Assembly: GCF_001679785.1 (NCBI RefSeq)
Contig: NZ_CP016287.1
Span: 868,001-932,000 of the forward strand
Direction of reading: 5' to 3'
DNA length: 64,000 nt
Source of the DNA: Rhizobium leguminosarum
GTDB lineage: Bacteria > Pseudomonadota > Alphaproteobacteria > Rhizobiales > Rhizobiaceae
This document shows positions 29,895-38,631 of the stretch, piece by piece (within the stretch, counting starts at the first letter, position 1; every line of letters begins with the position of its first letter). The translations under genes and the position numbers were made by a program. The notes below the pieces were generated by a model, which made no database searches, was not told the DNA's origin, and saw nothing but the letters and a program-made list of their open reading frames with translations.

Positions 29895-31063
29895 GCCTCC
29901 ACCTCGCCGCCATCGTCGGCGGTTAGCAGCGGCGATATCTTCTTAAGGATGAATTGCAGCACGGGATTGCGATGGCGGAAATAGATCGCATTTGCCGTCA
30001 GATGGCTGCCGAGCCGAACCTTGTTGCGATAATAGGCCTGACCGCTCTGATAGCGGCCGATACCGTAGCGCAGGCAGTATTCGAGATTGTTGAACCAGCT
30101 GAGATAATAGAGATTGTAACGCCTCCCCTCCTCCGCATCCATACAGAAGAATTTGTCGATCAGCCTGTTCTCGTCATGGACCAAGAGGTTGGCGGCCAGC
30201 AATTCGTCATCGACGAAATACATCGTGCAAAAGGAATGTCCCGGCATGCTTTTCAGGATGCCGTCGAAATAGGCTGGTGTCAGCTCTTCGAACTGCCATT
30301 CGCTCCGCTGCCGCGTCTCCAGATAGAGTTGCATAACACGCGGCAGGAGATCGCCGAATTCGGCTCGGTATTCCACCCGGACCTTCTCACGGCCGCGCAG
30401 CTTGCGGCGCATGTCCTTGCGTGTTCCCGGTGAAAGACTTGCGAAATATTCGTCAATCGTGTTGAAATCGATATCCAGCCATGCTGTCGGCATGCCGCCG
30501 ATCTCGGCATAGCCGCTGGAGGACAGAACCGGCTCGGTTCGCGACGGGATGGGCTGCGGTAGATCCTTCAGCGCCATCAGCGAGCACCTTTCGGCCTGCG
30601 CATGCGCCTCGAAAGCTTCGAGAAGCTGGGCAAGGAGTGCCGGCCGCCGGGCTTGCGCAATTTTCGGATGAAAGCCGATGGCACCCGTCTCGGTGCAGGG
30701 GGAACCGAGACAGGCAAGACGAAGCGTCAAGAAGCCATTGAAGGTGCTGCGGATCTTTTCGACCGCCCGTCTGATGCGGCCGGCTTCCAGCGTCGTCTCC
30801 AGGGCGTAGCGGCAGAGGAATGCCGGCATGGCAGCAACGATCTCGCCACATTCGCGCACGACCACGTAGCGCCAGTCGAACCCCTCGATGCCGGCCTCCT
30901 CGACCACAAGCAGATAGTCATAGGTCTCGATCTCGTCGGGGAAGCAGGCATTCCAGGCTTCGCGGCCAAGCATGCGAATGCTCCGGACGATGGCGGCTCC
31001 GGATATGATGTCGCTTGAGGCGACCGCCTGAGGGGTCTGCACCCTAAGTGCTTGCTGCTGCAT
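29891..31063 (-). CDS. GNAT acetyltransferase, BioF2/FemAB-like (Acetyltransf_6)
   Basis: 390-residue soluble protein. The central and C-terminal parts match the BioF2/CelD-type double-GNAT fold: FASLSPGTRKDMRRKLRGR, LLPRVMQLYLETRQRSEWQF, CTMYFVDDELLAANLLVHDE, FFCMDAEEGRRYNLYYLSW and GIGRYQSGQAYYRNKVRLG. Members transfer acyl or aminoacyl groups to amines. The start overlaps the preceding hydrolase gene by 20 bp and its stop overlaps the next transporter. In this operon it could acylate an amine produced by the aminotransferase (inference). Confidence 0.8.
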   Translation of the reverse strand: MQQQALRVQTPQAVASSDIISGAAIVRSIRMLGREAWNACFPDEIETYDYLLVVEEAGIEGFDWRYVVVRECGEIVAAMPAFLCRYALETTLEAGRIRRAVEKIRSTFNGFLTLRLACLGSPCTETGAIGFHPKIAQARRPALLAQLLEAFEAHAQAERCSLMALKDLPQPIPSRTEPVLSSSGYAEIGGMPTAWLDIDFNTIDEYFASLSPGTRKDMRRKLRGREKVRVEYRAEFGDLLPRVMQLYLETRQRSEWQFEELTPAYFDGILKSMPGHSFCTMYFVDDELLAANLLVHDENRLIDKFFCMDAEEGRRYNLYYLSWFNNLEYCLRYGIGRYQSGQAYYRNKVRLGSHLTANAIYFRHRNPVLQFILKKISPLLTADDGGEVEA

Positions 31064-31859
31064 ATTCCGCCTCGAAGAATTCTGCCGTCACGTCCGCAAC
31101 ATGCCTGTGCTGCCGGTCGACATGGATCATGTGATAGCTGTCATCGAGCCAGCGAAGCTCGCGGCGTCCGCCGATATGCGATGCGATATATTGGGCGTGC
31201 CCCGGGCCGCTCAGATCGTCTTCGCGCGAATGCAGGATCAAGGTCGGTGTGCGCATCTCGGGAAGACGCGCTTTCAGCGCCCGGCCAAGTTCATGCATCT
31301 CGATCAGGCCGCGTCCCGGGAAGGTTTCGAGCATACCCTCGCCGATCATGCCGGCCACCATTCGGCGCATGCGCTCGTCCTTGATGCCCAGCGAGGGTGT
31401 TTCCCGAAAACTCAGGCGGTCAATGAAAGGAATAAGCGATATCCAGCGGATATGCGGTGAGAACAGCGAATAATAGCGCGGCACGTTCCACCCATCGTAG
31501 TGGAAGCAGGGCGAATAGACGGCGACGGCGCGGATCGACAACGGATTCCGGTCGGCCGCCATCATCGCCAGCTTGCCGCCTACGCAAATTCCGGCGGCAA
31601 AGACCATATCGCTGCGTTCGGAAAGCCAGTCGCCTGCCGCCTCGACGCTGTCAAGCCAGTCCTCCCAACGCGAGCGCCGCAGCACCGCTTCGTTTTCGCC
31701 ATGGCCGGCGAGAAGCGGCGCGTAGACGCTGAAGCCGCGGCGGTGGAATTGCCTGGCCACCAGCCGCATCTCGGCCGGCGCGCCCGTCAGGCCGTGAACG
31801 AGGACGACGGCCTTGCCGTTCGTGCCTTCGAGAAAGAAGGAAAGCCCGTCAGCTGGCAT
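31044..31859 (-). CDS. Alpha/beta hydrolase (Est30/monoacylglycerol-lipase-like) with Cys at the nucleophile elbow
   Basis: 271 residues from ATG 31859. Oxyanion motif VVLVHGLTGAP, elbow AGICVGGKLA, acid in LILHSREDDLSGPGHAQYI and His in DDSYHMIHVD, which is the carboxylesterase/serine aminopeptidase_S33 arrangement. At the elbow the usual GxSxG Ser is Cys (TGC codon), giving a Cys-Asp-His triad as in dienelactone hydrolases. Cytosolic; the substrate is unknown, with an acyl ester or thioester suggested by the neighbouring desaturase and acyltransferase. The start overlaps the desaturase end by 11 bp. Confidence 0.82.
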   Translation of the reverse strand: MPADGLSFFLEGTNGKAVVLVHGLTGAPAEMRLVARQFHRRGFSVYAPLLAGHGENEAVLRRSRWEDWLDSVEAAGDWLSERSDMVFAAGICVGGKLAMMAADRNPLSIRAVAVYSPCFHYDGWNVPRYYSLFSPHIRWISLIPFIDRLSFRETPSLGIKDERMRRMVAGMIGEGMLETFPGRGLIEMHELGRALKARLPEMRTPTLILHSREDDLSGPGHAQYIASHIGGRRELRWLDDSYHMIHVDRQHRHVADVTAEFFEAEYAAAST

Positions 31860-32724
31860 GCGGAAACTCTCCCTGCTGCCGGTTCTCCTTCGCCATGAAG
31901 CCCAGGGCATGGCATGTACTGATGACATGTGTGCCGGCCGCTTCCTGCTCCTGCTTGAACTGCTCGTGGAAATTCTTGAGCTTCGTCCAATGCGTCTTCG
32001 GGCGGTAGTGATGTTCGGCGTGGTAGCCGTTGCCGAACCAAAGCCAGTTGTAGAAGCGGTTATGGCTGCTGACGCCCCAGGCGATCGGCTCGTCGGGGTC
32101 GCCGTTCAGGTGCTCGTAATAGCCATTGAGGGAGGAGAGGCAGTTGCCGAGATAATAGAAAGGGAGGAAGAAGAAGGCAGCCTTCCAGTCGTAGAAAAGG
32201 GCAAGCAACACGAAGACGACGAAGGCGATTAGCTCGAAGCGCCCCCATTTCGCCTCGAACGGCCGCTTGCTGGCGATGGCCTGGTGGATGTCGCCAATAT
32301 CGTCACGGAAGAAGCTGAAGAACGTGTAGGAGAAGACGTTTTCTGGCTCGCCATTTTTTCCGTGTTTGTAGATGGACAGGAGGTCCACCGTCTCGCCGTT
32401 TTCATTGGGGCGGTCGCTGTTGCCGGAATGATGGCGCATATGGACCCAGTGATAGTAGACCTGCGAAAAGCCGATGGTCACCGATTCCAGCAGACTGAAG
32501 GCGTAGTTCATCCACTTCGGTTTAAAGTATGGCGTATGGATGAAATTGTGGGAGATGCTGTTGATGTTCCACGAGATCGACACGGCATAGACCGCGCCGA
32601 GGACCGCCGACTGCCAAAGCGGACGGCTCTCGAAGCCTGCGATCAGGTAGATGTTGAAAGCCAGATGCGCGATGGCGGCAAGCACCGGCACGGTATCCCA
32701 TTTCGTATGTGCGAAGATTTTCAT
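31849..32724 (-). CDS. Membrane fatty acid desaturase family protein
   Basis: 291 residues, four to five membrane segments. The three His boxes of the di-iron membrane desaturase/hydroxylase family are seen: HNFIH (in SISHNFIHTPYFK), HMRHH (YYHWVHMRHHSGNSDR) and HAEHH (FGNGYHAEHHYRPKTHW). It inserts a double bond or hydroxyl group in an acyl or alkyl chain at the inner membrane. ATG 32724 overlaps the stop of the small DMT gene by 4 bp (ATGA). The substrate could be a free lipid or one attached to a carrier. Confidence 0.88.
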   Translation of the reverse strand: MKIFAHTKWDTVPVLAAIAHLAFNIYLIAGFESRPLWQSAVLGAVYAVSISWNINSISHNFIHTPYFKPKWMNYAFSLLESVTIGFSQVYYHWVHMRHHSGNSDRPNENGETVDLLSIYKHGKNGEPENVFSYTFFSFFRDDIGDIHQAIASKRPFEAKWGRFELIAFVVFVLLALFYDWKAAFFFLPFYYLGNCLSSLNGYYEHLNGDPDEPIAWGVSSHNRFYNWLWFGNGYHAEHHYRPKTHWTKLKNFHEQFKQEQEAAGTHVISTCHALGFMAKENRQQGEFPHAS

Positions 32725-33071
32725 AGTCCCGTCGCTCCGACACAGACCACGCCGAGCGTCACCAGGACGATGCCGAGCGCGTGGCGAAGATTGATGGTTT
32801 CCTTGAAGATGGCCGCGCCCGCAAAAGCGATCGCCGCATAACTCAGCGCCATCAGCGGAAATGCCACCGACAGCGCCACCTCTTCCAGCACGCGCGTCCA
32901 CATCACCAGCTCGAAGCCCCAGAAAGTGATGCCGAGCCAGATCACCGGCTTCTGCAGGGTCTCAGCGAGCACGCTCGTCGCGCCGTGCTTGAAGCACAGT
33001 TCACGCCCGGTCTCCGCAAGAATGCAGAAGAGGATGGCCGCGAGCGTCCATCCGGTCCGCCCCGTCGTCAT
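32721..33071 (-). CDS. Small four-helix DMT (EamA/SMR-like) transporter, first of a pair
   Basis: 116 residues, four helices (WTLAAILFCILAETGRELCF, WLGITFWGFELVMWTRVLEE, VAFPLMALSYAAIAFAGAAI, ALGIVLVTLGVVCVGATGL). The VLEEVALSVAFPLMALSYAA block aligns with the other DMT gene of the operon (VLSELDISKAFPLTAISYVF), so the two are paralogues. Half-size DMT pairs such as ArnE-ArnF flip lipid-linked sugars; others export amines. Start and stop overlap both neighbours by 4 bp. Confidence 0.8.
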   Translation of the reverse strand: MTTGRTGWTLAAILFCILAETGRELCFKHGATSVLAETLQKPVIWLGITFWGFELVMWTRVLEEVALSVAFPLMALSYAAIAFAGAAIFKETINLRHALGIVLVTLGVVCVGATGL

Positions 33072-34021
33072 GGCATCAGCTCCGAAAGCACTTCGAGCAG
33101 CGCATGATTTGCCGCACTGTTGATATTGCGGGTCGCCATCATATCGCGTCGCCTGAAAGGTTGGTCGATCAGCACTTCGGCCTTTTTCATCGTGCGGGTA
33201 TAGAAATCGCCACCATATTGCGGCGTGGAATAATCTCCGGTCACGTCAGCGCCGATGACGCGATGGTGTTCGCCGATTTCACTTAAGAGCCAGAGGACAT
33301 ACGGAAGCTGCATGCAGCCTTGGTCCCAATTGGTGACGGCATCGGCGTCGGACAGAGCGTCTTTGTCGATGGTGACATAGACCGCCTCGGTCTGGATGCG
33401 TCCGAGCAGCTTGTCGACGAAGTTAGCCTCACCGAGTTCCGATATCGATTGCCAATGCAGGGCACCGTCGACCTGGCTGAAGCTTGGGCCTGACCCATAG
33501 CTCGACTTCACTTTGCTCGGCGGGTGCATATAGGGATAGAGCTCCAGTCGGCCGTCGGACAAAGGCACGAGATTGGCGCCCTTGCGCTCCGGCGACTTGA
33601 GGTCGTGGCTGCAGACGCCGAGCGTTATCACCTTCTTGACGAGCGGCTGCTCCAGCGCCTTGTTGACCCAGGAGCCACAATGCATGCCGTTGTCGAAATG
33701 CACCCAGTCGGGATGGTTGTCGATGTGAACGACGGTCACCGGCTGGCGACAACGCTCCAAAGCGAGCGATAAGAGCAGCGCGGTCACATGATGGAAGTCA
33801 CCGGAGCCCATGAAGCAGAGCCGTGACCCCTCGCGCGCGAGGGGTGCAGCCTTTGCCAGGTTGCGCCATACCCCGTCCAGCGCCTGCTGCCGGCCCCAGA
33901 GCCGGATAGCGCCGCCGCTTTCCTTGTCGCTGACTTCGTGCGCCCCTGCCATCATGCAGGAGCGCACGAAGTCGGGTTGCAACTCCAGCGCATCATCGAG
34001 ATGAAGAAGAAGGAGTTGCAA
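33068..34021 (-). CDS. Ureohydrolase (arginase/agmatinase-fold) family protein
   Basis: 317 residues. The metal-binding pattern of arginase-like enzymes is kept in divergent form: a His in GSGDFHHV, VVHIDNHPDW (like DAHxD) and VYVTIDKDALSDADA (like SxDxDxxDP). Overall similarity to arginase or agmatinase is low, so guanidino hydrolysis is not certain; histone-deacetylase-like amide hydrolysis on the same fold is also possible. Its end overlaps the DMT gene by 4 bp and it starts 3 bp after the aminotransferase stop. Confidence 0.7.
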   Translation of the reverse strand: MQLLLLHLDDALELQPDFVRSCMMAGAHEVSDKESGGAIRLWGRQQALDGVWRNLAKAAPLAREGSRLCFMGSGDFHHVTALLLSLALERCRQPVTVVHIDNHPDWVHFDNGMHCGSWVNKALEQPLVKKVITLGVCSHDLKSPERKGANLVPLSDGRLELYPYMHPPSKVKSSYGSGPSFSQVDGALHWQSISELGEANFVDKLLGRIQTEAVYVTIDKDALSDADAVTNWDQGCMQLPYVLWLLSEIGEHHRVIGADVTGDYSTPQYGGDFYTRTMKKAEVLIDQPFRRRDMMATRNINSAANHALLEVLSELMP

Positions 34022-34024
34022 GGA

Positions 34025-35437
34025 CTATCTCCGTTCCGCGCGGGCTAGCAGCTGACCGAGAAGCGAAATCGCAAGCTCGATCTCCTCGTGGCTGATCATC
34101 AGGTTCGGGGCGAGCGTGATGACGTTCTTGTGGTAACCGCCGACATCGAGCACCAGGCCGTATTTCTTGCCGTCGACGACCAGATCGCCCTTCATGCCTT
34201 CATCGGACATCCAGTCGAGCGTGGCCTTGTCGGGCGTAAATCCATCCGGCTTGCAGATCTCCATGCGCAGCGCCAGGCCGAGGCCATCGACATCGCCGAT
34301 GACTGCGTGCTGCGACTGCAGGTCCTTGAGGCCTTCCAGGAAGTGCGCGCCCTTCACCATGACGCTGGCGCCGAAGTCGTTTTCCGAGACCATCTTCAGC
34401 GTCTCGACCGCGACCGACGTCCCCATCGGGTTGCTGGCAAAAGTCGAATGGGTGGAGCCAGGCGGAAAGATCGTCGGATTGATCATCTCTTCCTTGGCCC
34501 AGATACCGGAAAGCGGATTGAGGCCGTTGGTGATTGCCTTGCCGAAGACCAGCACGTCGGGCGATACGCCGAAGTGTTCGATCGACCACAGCTTGCCCGT
34601 CCGGTAGACGCCCATCTGGATTTCGTCGACCACAAGCAGGATGCCGTGATCGTCGAGAACCTTCTTCAACTCCGTAAAGAAGTTCATTGGCGGGATGACA
34701 TAGCCGCCGGTTCCCTGGATGGGTTCGACATAGAAGGCCGCATATTCAGACTTTCCGGCCTTCGGGTCCCAGACGCCGTTATATTCGCTTTCGAAAAGCC
34801 GGGCGAATTTCTGCACGCAATAGTGACCATATTCCTCCTTCGACATGCCCTTGGGGCCCCGGAAGTGGTAGGGAAACTCAATGAACTGCGCGCGCTCGCC
34901 GAAATGGCCGTAGCGCCGGCGATAACGATAGCTCGAGGTGATCGAGGTCGCCCCCAGTGTGCGCCCGTGATAGCCGCCTTCGAAGGCGAACATCAGGCTT
35001 TTGCCTTCGCTGTAATTACGCACGATCTTCAGCGAATCCTCGACCGCCTGCGAACCGCCGACGTTGAAATGCACCCGGCCCTTGGTGCCGAATTTCTGTT
35101 CGGCATCCTTGGCGATCATCGCCGCGAGCTCCACCTTTTCGCGATGCAGATATTGCGACGCGACCTGCGGCAGCCGATCGAGTTGGCGGTGGGCGACATT
35201 GTTCAGGCGCTCGTTGCGGTAGCCGAAATTGACGGCGGAATACCACATCTGCAGATCGAGGAAGGGCGTCTCCGTTGCATCATAGACGAAGGACCCATCG
35301 CACGATTCGAAGAATTTCGGCCTTTGCGAATAATGGACGGTGTCGCCGTGGGAGCAGTAGGCCTCTTCGAGCAGGCGCAACTCATCCTCGGAGATGACGA
35401 GATCCGTGGTATCGGCAAGTTTCAGATTGGAACGCAT
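34025..35437 (-). CDS. Class III PLP-dependent aminotransferase
   Basis: 470 residues. Family motifs: FNVGGSQAVEDSLKIVRNY (phosphate-binding region), FEGGYHGRTLGATSITSSY, EPIQGTGGYVIPP, LLVVDEIQMGVYRTGKLWS and the PLP-Lys in VLVFGKAITNGLNPLSG. It resembles acetylornithine/4-aminobutyrate/diaminobutyrate-type omega-aminotransferases but has a C-terminal insert (DWMSDEGMKGDLVVDGKKYG) unlike the standard enzymes. Predicted to put an amino group on a carbonyl substrate or produce a diamine. It starts 12 bp after the phosphatase gene. Confidence 0.88.
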   Translation of the reverse strand: MRSNLKLADTTDLVISEDELRLLEEAYCSHGDTVHYSQRPKFFESCDGSFVYDATETPFLDLQMWYSAVNFGYRNERLNNVAHRQLDRLPQVASQYLHREKVELAAMIAKDAEQKFGTKGRVHFNVGGSQAVEDSLKIVRNYSEGKSLMFAFEGGYHGRTLGATSITSSYRYRRRYGHFGERAQFIEFPYHFRGPKGMSKEEYGHYCVQKFARLFESEYNGVWDPKAGKSEYAAFYVEPIQGTGGYVIPPMNFFTELKKVLDDHGILLVVDEIQMGVYRTGKLWSIEHFGVSPDVLVFGKAITNGLNPLSGIWAKEEMINPTIFPPGSTHSTFASNPMGTSVAVETLKMVSENDFGASVMVKGAHFLEGLKDLQSQHAVIGDVDGLGLALRMEICKPDGFTPDKATLDWMSDEGMKGDLVVDGKKYGLVLDVGGYHKNVITLAPNLMISHEEIELAISLLGQLLARAERR

Positions 35438-35449
35438 GAAGTCCTCTTC

Positions 35450-36133
35450 TCACGCAGATTTTGCCACGGGCAGCGCAAAGGGCTGCCGTGACGGGCTGGA
35501 AAGGATGCCTGCGACAGACGCCTGAATATCGGCGAAGCTGTCATAGGGGATGAAGGGGATGCGCTGCGCGTGGCAGTAGTCGGCAAGTTTCGCCTTGGCA
35601 AAGACCAGCATCGGCTCATGCGAGACGCAAAAGTCGCTGCGGCCGTCGCCGACATAGATCTGGTCGCCTGATGGCTTCACCAGGTCACATTTGCAGACGC
35701 CGGAGCCGCCAGCGCAGGCAGCGCTCATAAACGGAAAATCGAGATCGAAGGCTGCTTTACCGGCATCAGAGCCGCCGACCAGCCGGTTTGCGATGATCTG
35801 GATATCGGACAGGCCATGCCGCGCAAGGACGCGGCTGATGAAATGGTCGACGCCGTCGCTGACGATGATGAGGCTGAGCCCCGTTCTCTCGCAGAACTCC
35901 TTGAAGGCCACGAAGGCGCTGTCGATTTCGATCGTGTCGAGGAACGCGTCCAGTTCTTCGCGTGTCGCCTCAATCAACCGGACCTGGCGCCGCATGCACT
36001 GGGCCGAGGTGATCTTGCCGTCGATCCATTGATCTTCGATCTCGTGCCATTCGGGAAGCGCGAAACGCTCCAGGACGAGATCGGTCACGTCCTCTTTCGA
36101 TATGGTCCCGTCGAAATCGCAAAATACCTGCAT
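35450..36133 (-). CDS. HAD-superfamily phosphatase, MtnX/SerB-like
   Basis: 227 residues from ATG 36133 (ggag Shine-Dalgarno 8 bases upstream). HAD motifs: FCDFDGTIS (nucleophile Asp), LIIVSDGVDHFISR, KCDLVKPSG and VGDGRSDFCVS. A Cys-rich loop, CAGGSGVCKC, matches MtnX-type phosphatases. It acts on a small phosphorylated metabolite. First gene of the eight-gene operon, starting 90 bp after the two-component kinase on the same strand. No other methionine-salvage gene is present, so a different substrate is likely. Confidence 0.83.
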   Translation of the reverse strand: MQVFCDFDGTISKEDVTDLVLERFALPEWHEIEDQWIDGKITSAQCMRRQVRLIEATREELDAFLDTIEIDSAFVAFKEFCERTGLSLIIVSDGVDHFISRVLARHGLSDIQIIANRLVGGSDAGKAAFDLDFPFMSAACAGGSGVCKCDLVKPSGDQIYVGDGRSDFCVSHEPMLVFAKAKLADYCHAQRIPFIPYDSFADIQASVAGILSSPSRQPFALPVAKSA

Positions 36134-36223
36134 CGCATGCTCCGTCAAGAATGTGACAAAGCGTTTAGCGCCGCGAACTGAAGGCAGGATGAGGCCAAGA
36201 TGAAGCGAAACTGAATTCGCGAT

Positions 36224-37591
36224 TCAGGCGGCTGGAATATCCAGATCGACCCTCAGGCCACGTCCCCAGGCGGGCGTGCCGAGGGTGATCCCGATCTCGA
36301 GCCGGTTGCCGATATCGACGACGATCGGCAATCCTAGTCCCGCTCCTTCGCCTGCGTGGGCGTCGAGACGGTTGAACCGCTGGAATGCGGTGTCGCGCTG
36401 TTCGGGCGGGATACCGGGGCCGTTATCCATGATGGAGAGCCGCCACCCGCGCGCGCCCGGCTCGATGCGCACCTCGATCTTTCCACGGTCGGGCGAATAT
36501 TTGATCGCATTATCTAGGAGATTGTCGATCATTACGCGCAGCAGGGCGTGGTCGGTCAGGACATTTGCGTCCTGCGCGCCCACAAGCCCGACATCGAAGT
36601 TTCGGTTGTTCAGCAAGGCGCCAAAATCCGCGACCGCCGCAGCCGCAATTTCCCGCAGCGGCAGCGGTTCGAGCTGTAGCGGCTGGTGGCTCACCCGCGC
36701 CAGCCGCAGCAGCTGCTCGATCAGATGCATGGCGCGATCATTGCTGACGACAAGGTCCTTCAGCAGGGCCCGACGTTCGTCATCGGAATCGGCGCGATCG
36801 AAGAGCTGCAGGAGCAGCTTGATGCCCGCCTGCGGCGTGCGCAGCTGATGGGCGGCAAGATCGGAAAAGCGACGCTCCATCGTCAAGGAGCGCCCGAGCT
36901 TCCGCAGCAGGTTGTTCAGCGAATGGACAAGCGGTGCCAGATCCCGCGGCAGGCCCCGCGTGGCGATCATCGACAGGTCATCCGGCGTTCGCGCCCGGAT
37001 TTGCGATACGAGTTCGCGGATGTTGATGAGCCCGTTGTTGATCGCGAGCCAGATGATAATGGCGATGACGGGCACGAGGATCAGGAGCGGAAAGGCAAGA
37101 TTGAGAAGAATGTTCTCGACGAGACCTTCGCGAAGAACGATCTTCTCGGCAACCTCGATGGTGATGTCGCTGTTGGGGATCGGCAGGGAATAGATCCGCC
37201 AGAGCTCCGCCTGATAGGTCACATCGGAGAAGCCGGCTGTGAACTGCTTGATCTCGGCGGGAAATGCATTGCTGCTGGCAAAGGCCAGCGCCCCGCCCTT
37301 CCAAGCGCGAAACGAATGAGCGTCGGCGTAATCATCCGCATCCTCGTTCAGGGCAAGCTGGTTGTCCATGTTGAAGTCGAGGTCTGGAACCTGCACCGTC
37401 GGCCTTGGCAGCGGCCGTGTCAGCGGATGCTTCATCAACGACCACAGCACGTTGGCATCGTTGATCAGTTGAGCGTCGTAGATATTGTCGATCTCGCGCG
37501 TCGCGCTGCGATAGGCGAAAAAGCCGATGACGGCGATCGTGATGATCAGGGTCGGCAGGATGCGCAGAAAGAGGCGTTGGCTAAGTGTCAC
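36224..37591 (-). CDS. Sensor histidine kinase (second two-component system)
   Basis: 455 residues. First membrane helix FLRILPTLIITIAVIGFFAY, periplasmic sensor region of about 130 residues with an acidic NEDADDYADAHSF segment, second helix (LAFPLLILVPVIAIIIWLAI), HAMP, HisKA with His in DLAAHQLRTPQAGIKLL, and HATPase (DNLLDNAIKYSPDRG, MDNGPGIPPEQR, GAGLGLPIV). Its ATG overlaps the regulator stop by 4 bp. It is upstream and co-directional with the biosynthetic operon, so it probably senses an envelope-related cue that controls it (inference). Confidence 0.92.
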   Translation of the reverse strand: MTLSQRLFLRILPTLIITIAVIGFFAYRSATREIDNIYDAQLINDANVLWSLMKHPLTRPLPRPTVQVPDLDFNMDNQLALNEDADDYADAHSFRAWKGGALAFASSNAFPAEIKQFTAGFSDVTYQAELWRIYSLPIPNSDITIEVAEKIVLREGLVENILLNLAFPLLILVPVIAIIIWLAINNGLINIRELVSQIRARTPDDLSMIATRGLPRDLAPLVHSLNNLLRKLGRSLTMERRFSDLAAHQLRTPQAGIKLLLQLFDRADSDDERRALLKDLVVSNDRAMHLIEQLLRLARVSHQPLQLEPLPLREIAAAAVADFGALLNNRNFDVGLVGAQDANVLTDHALLRVMIDNLLDNAIKYSPDRGKIEVRIEPGARGWRLSIMDNGPGIPPEQRDTAFQRFNRLDAHAGEGAGLGLPIVVDIGNRLEIGITLGTPAWGRGLRVDLDIPAA

Positions 37592-38256
37592 TGCTGCCGC
37601 TCGACCATATAGCCGACGCCGCGGATGGATCGAATGAAATCGGTGCCGAGCTTCTTACGTAGACTATAGACAGTCACCTCGATCGTATTGCTCTCCACGG
37701 AAACATCCGTGTCGTAGAGCGCATATTCGATATCGCTCTTGGTGACATAACGCCCGCTCCGCTCCATCAAGAGGCGCAGGAGGTGAAACTCCTTGGCCGC
37801 CATGTGCAGCTGAACGCCATTATGGCGGGCCACCATCGCCGCGGGGTCGATCTCGACATTGGCACAGCGGATGATCGTCTCGTTGCGCCCCTGGCGCCGA
37901 CGCAGCAAGGCGCGGAGCCGGGCGAGCAGCTCGTCGAGGTCGAACGGCTTACTCAGATAATCGTCGGCGCCTTCATCGAGACCGGTGACCCTATCCCGCA
38001 CACTGTCGAGCGCCGTCAGCATCAGGATTGGAACGTCATTGCCACTTCGCCTTAGCGACCGCACCACATCAAAGCCGCTGGCCTTTGGAAGGTTGACGTC
38101 GAGGATCAACGATCCGTATTCGCTGTCGCGCAGCGCATCGAGCGCCGTTTCGGCATCGCGGAACCAGTCGACGCCATAGGCATGTTTCTCGAATGCCTTT
38201 TTCAGCGAGGAGCCGAGAATGTGGTCGTCTTCGACCAAAAGTATGCGCAACACCAT
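37588..38256 (-). CDS. OmpR family response regulator (second two-component system)
   Basis: 222 residues from ATG 38256. Receiver domain with LLVEDDHILGSSL, Asp in SLILDVNLPKASGFDV and DYLSKPFDLDELLAR; C-terminal winged helix (LMERSGRYVTKSDIEYALYD, VTVYSLRKKLGTDFIRSIRG). Resembles PmrA/QseB/TctD-type regulators. First gene of a run that continues through the kinase and possibly the eight-gene operon; the 90 bp gap between 36133 and 36224 could hold a separate promoter. Confidence 0.92.
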   Translation of the reverse strand: MVLRILLVEDDHILGSSLKKAFEKHAYGVDWFRDAETALDALRDSEYGSLILDVNLPKASGFDVVRSLRRSGNDVPILMLTALDSVRDRVTGLDEGADDYLSKPFDLDELLARLRALLRRRQGRNETIIRCANVEIDPAAMVARHNGVQLHMAAKEFHLLRLLMERSGRYVTKSDIEYALYDTDVSVESNTIEVTVYSLRKKLGTDFIRSIRGVGYMVERQQ

Positions 38257-38631
38257 CTCCTTGCGTTTCAATCTCCGATCCCGTTTCATCCGTCGCGATT
38301 GAGGCCGAAATCCGGCTTCATTCGCTCGGGTTCAACGAAAGGCCCTCGGTTTCAATCTCAAATCGTCGACGACATGAGATGAGGCCGGGGCGACCGTATT
38401 CGACAGATCCGCCGAGCGTTATGATCCGCTGGTTATCGAGAATTCTCATCCTAACTCAAGGCCGAAATGGGACCCTAGGACGATCAACGGCAACGATAGT
38501 GCCGCCGACCGGAATAGCGCCATGCCCGATGAGACCATATACCCCTGCTCCGCGCCTCGAACGTCAGCGAACGATCCCAATTTCGGAGGCGGCACTGAAG
38601 TTTTTAGCAATTTTCTCTTCTGCCGACTGCC

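Noticed and set aside
34088..35491. A 467-codon open frame opposite the class III aminotransferase
   Set aside because: Antisense shadow; its composition (His/Asp/Arg-rich) is typical of reverse reading of a real gene.
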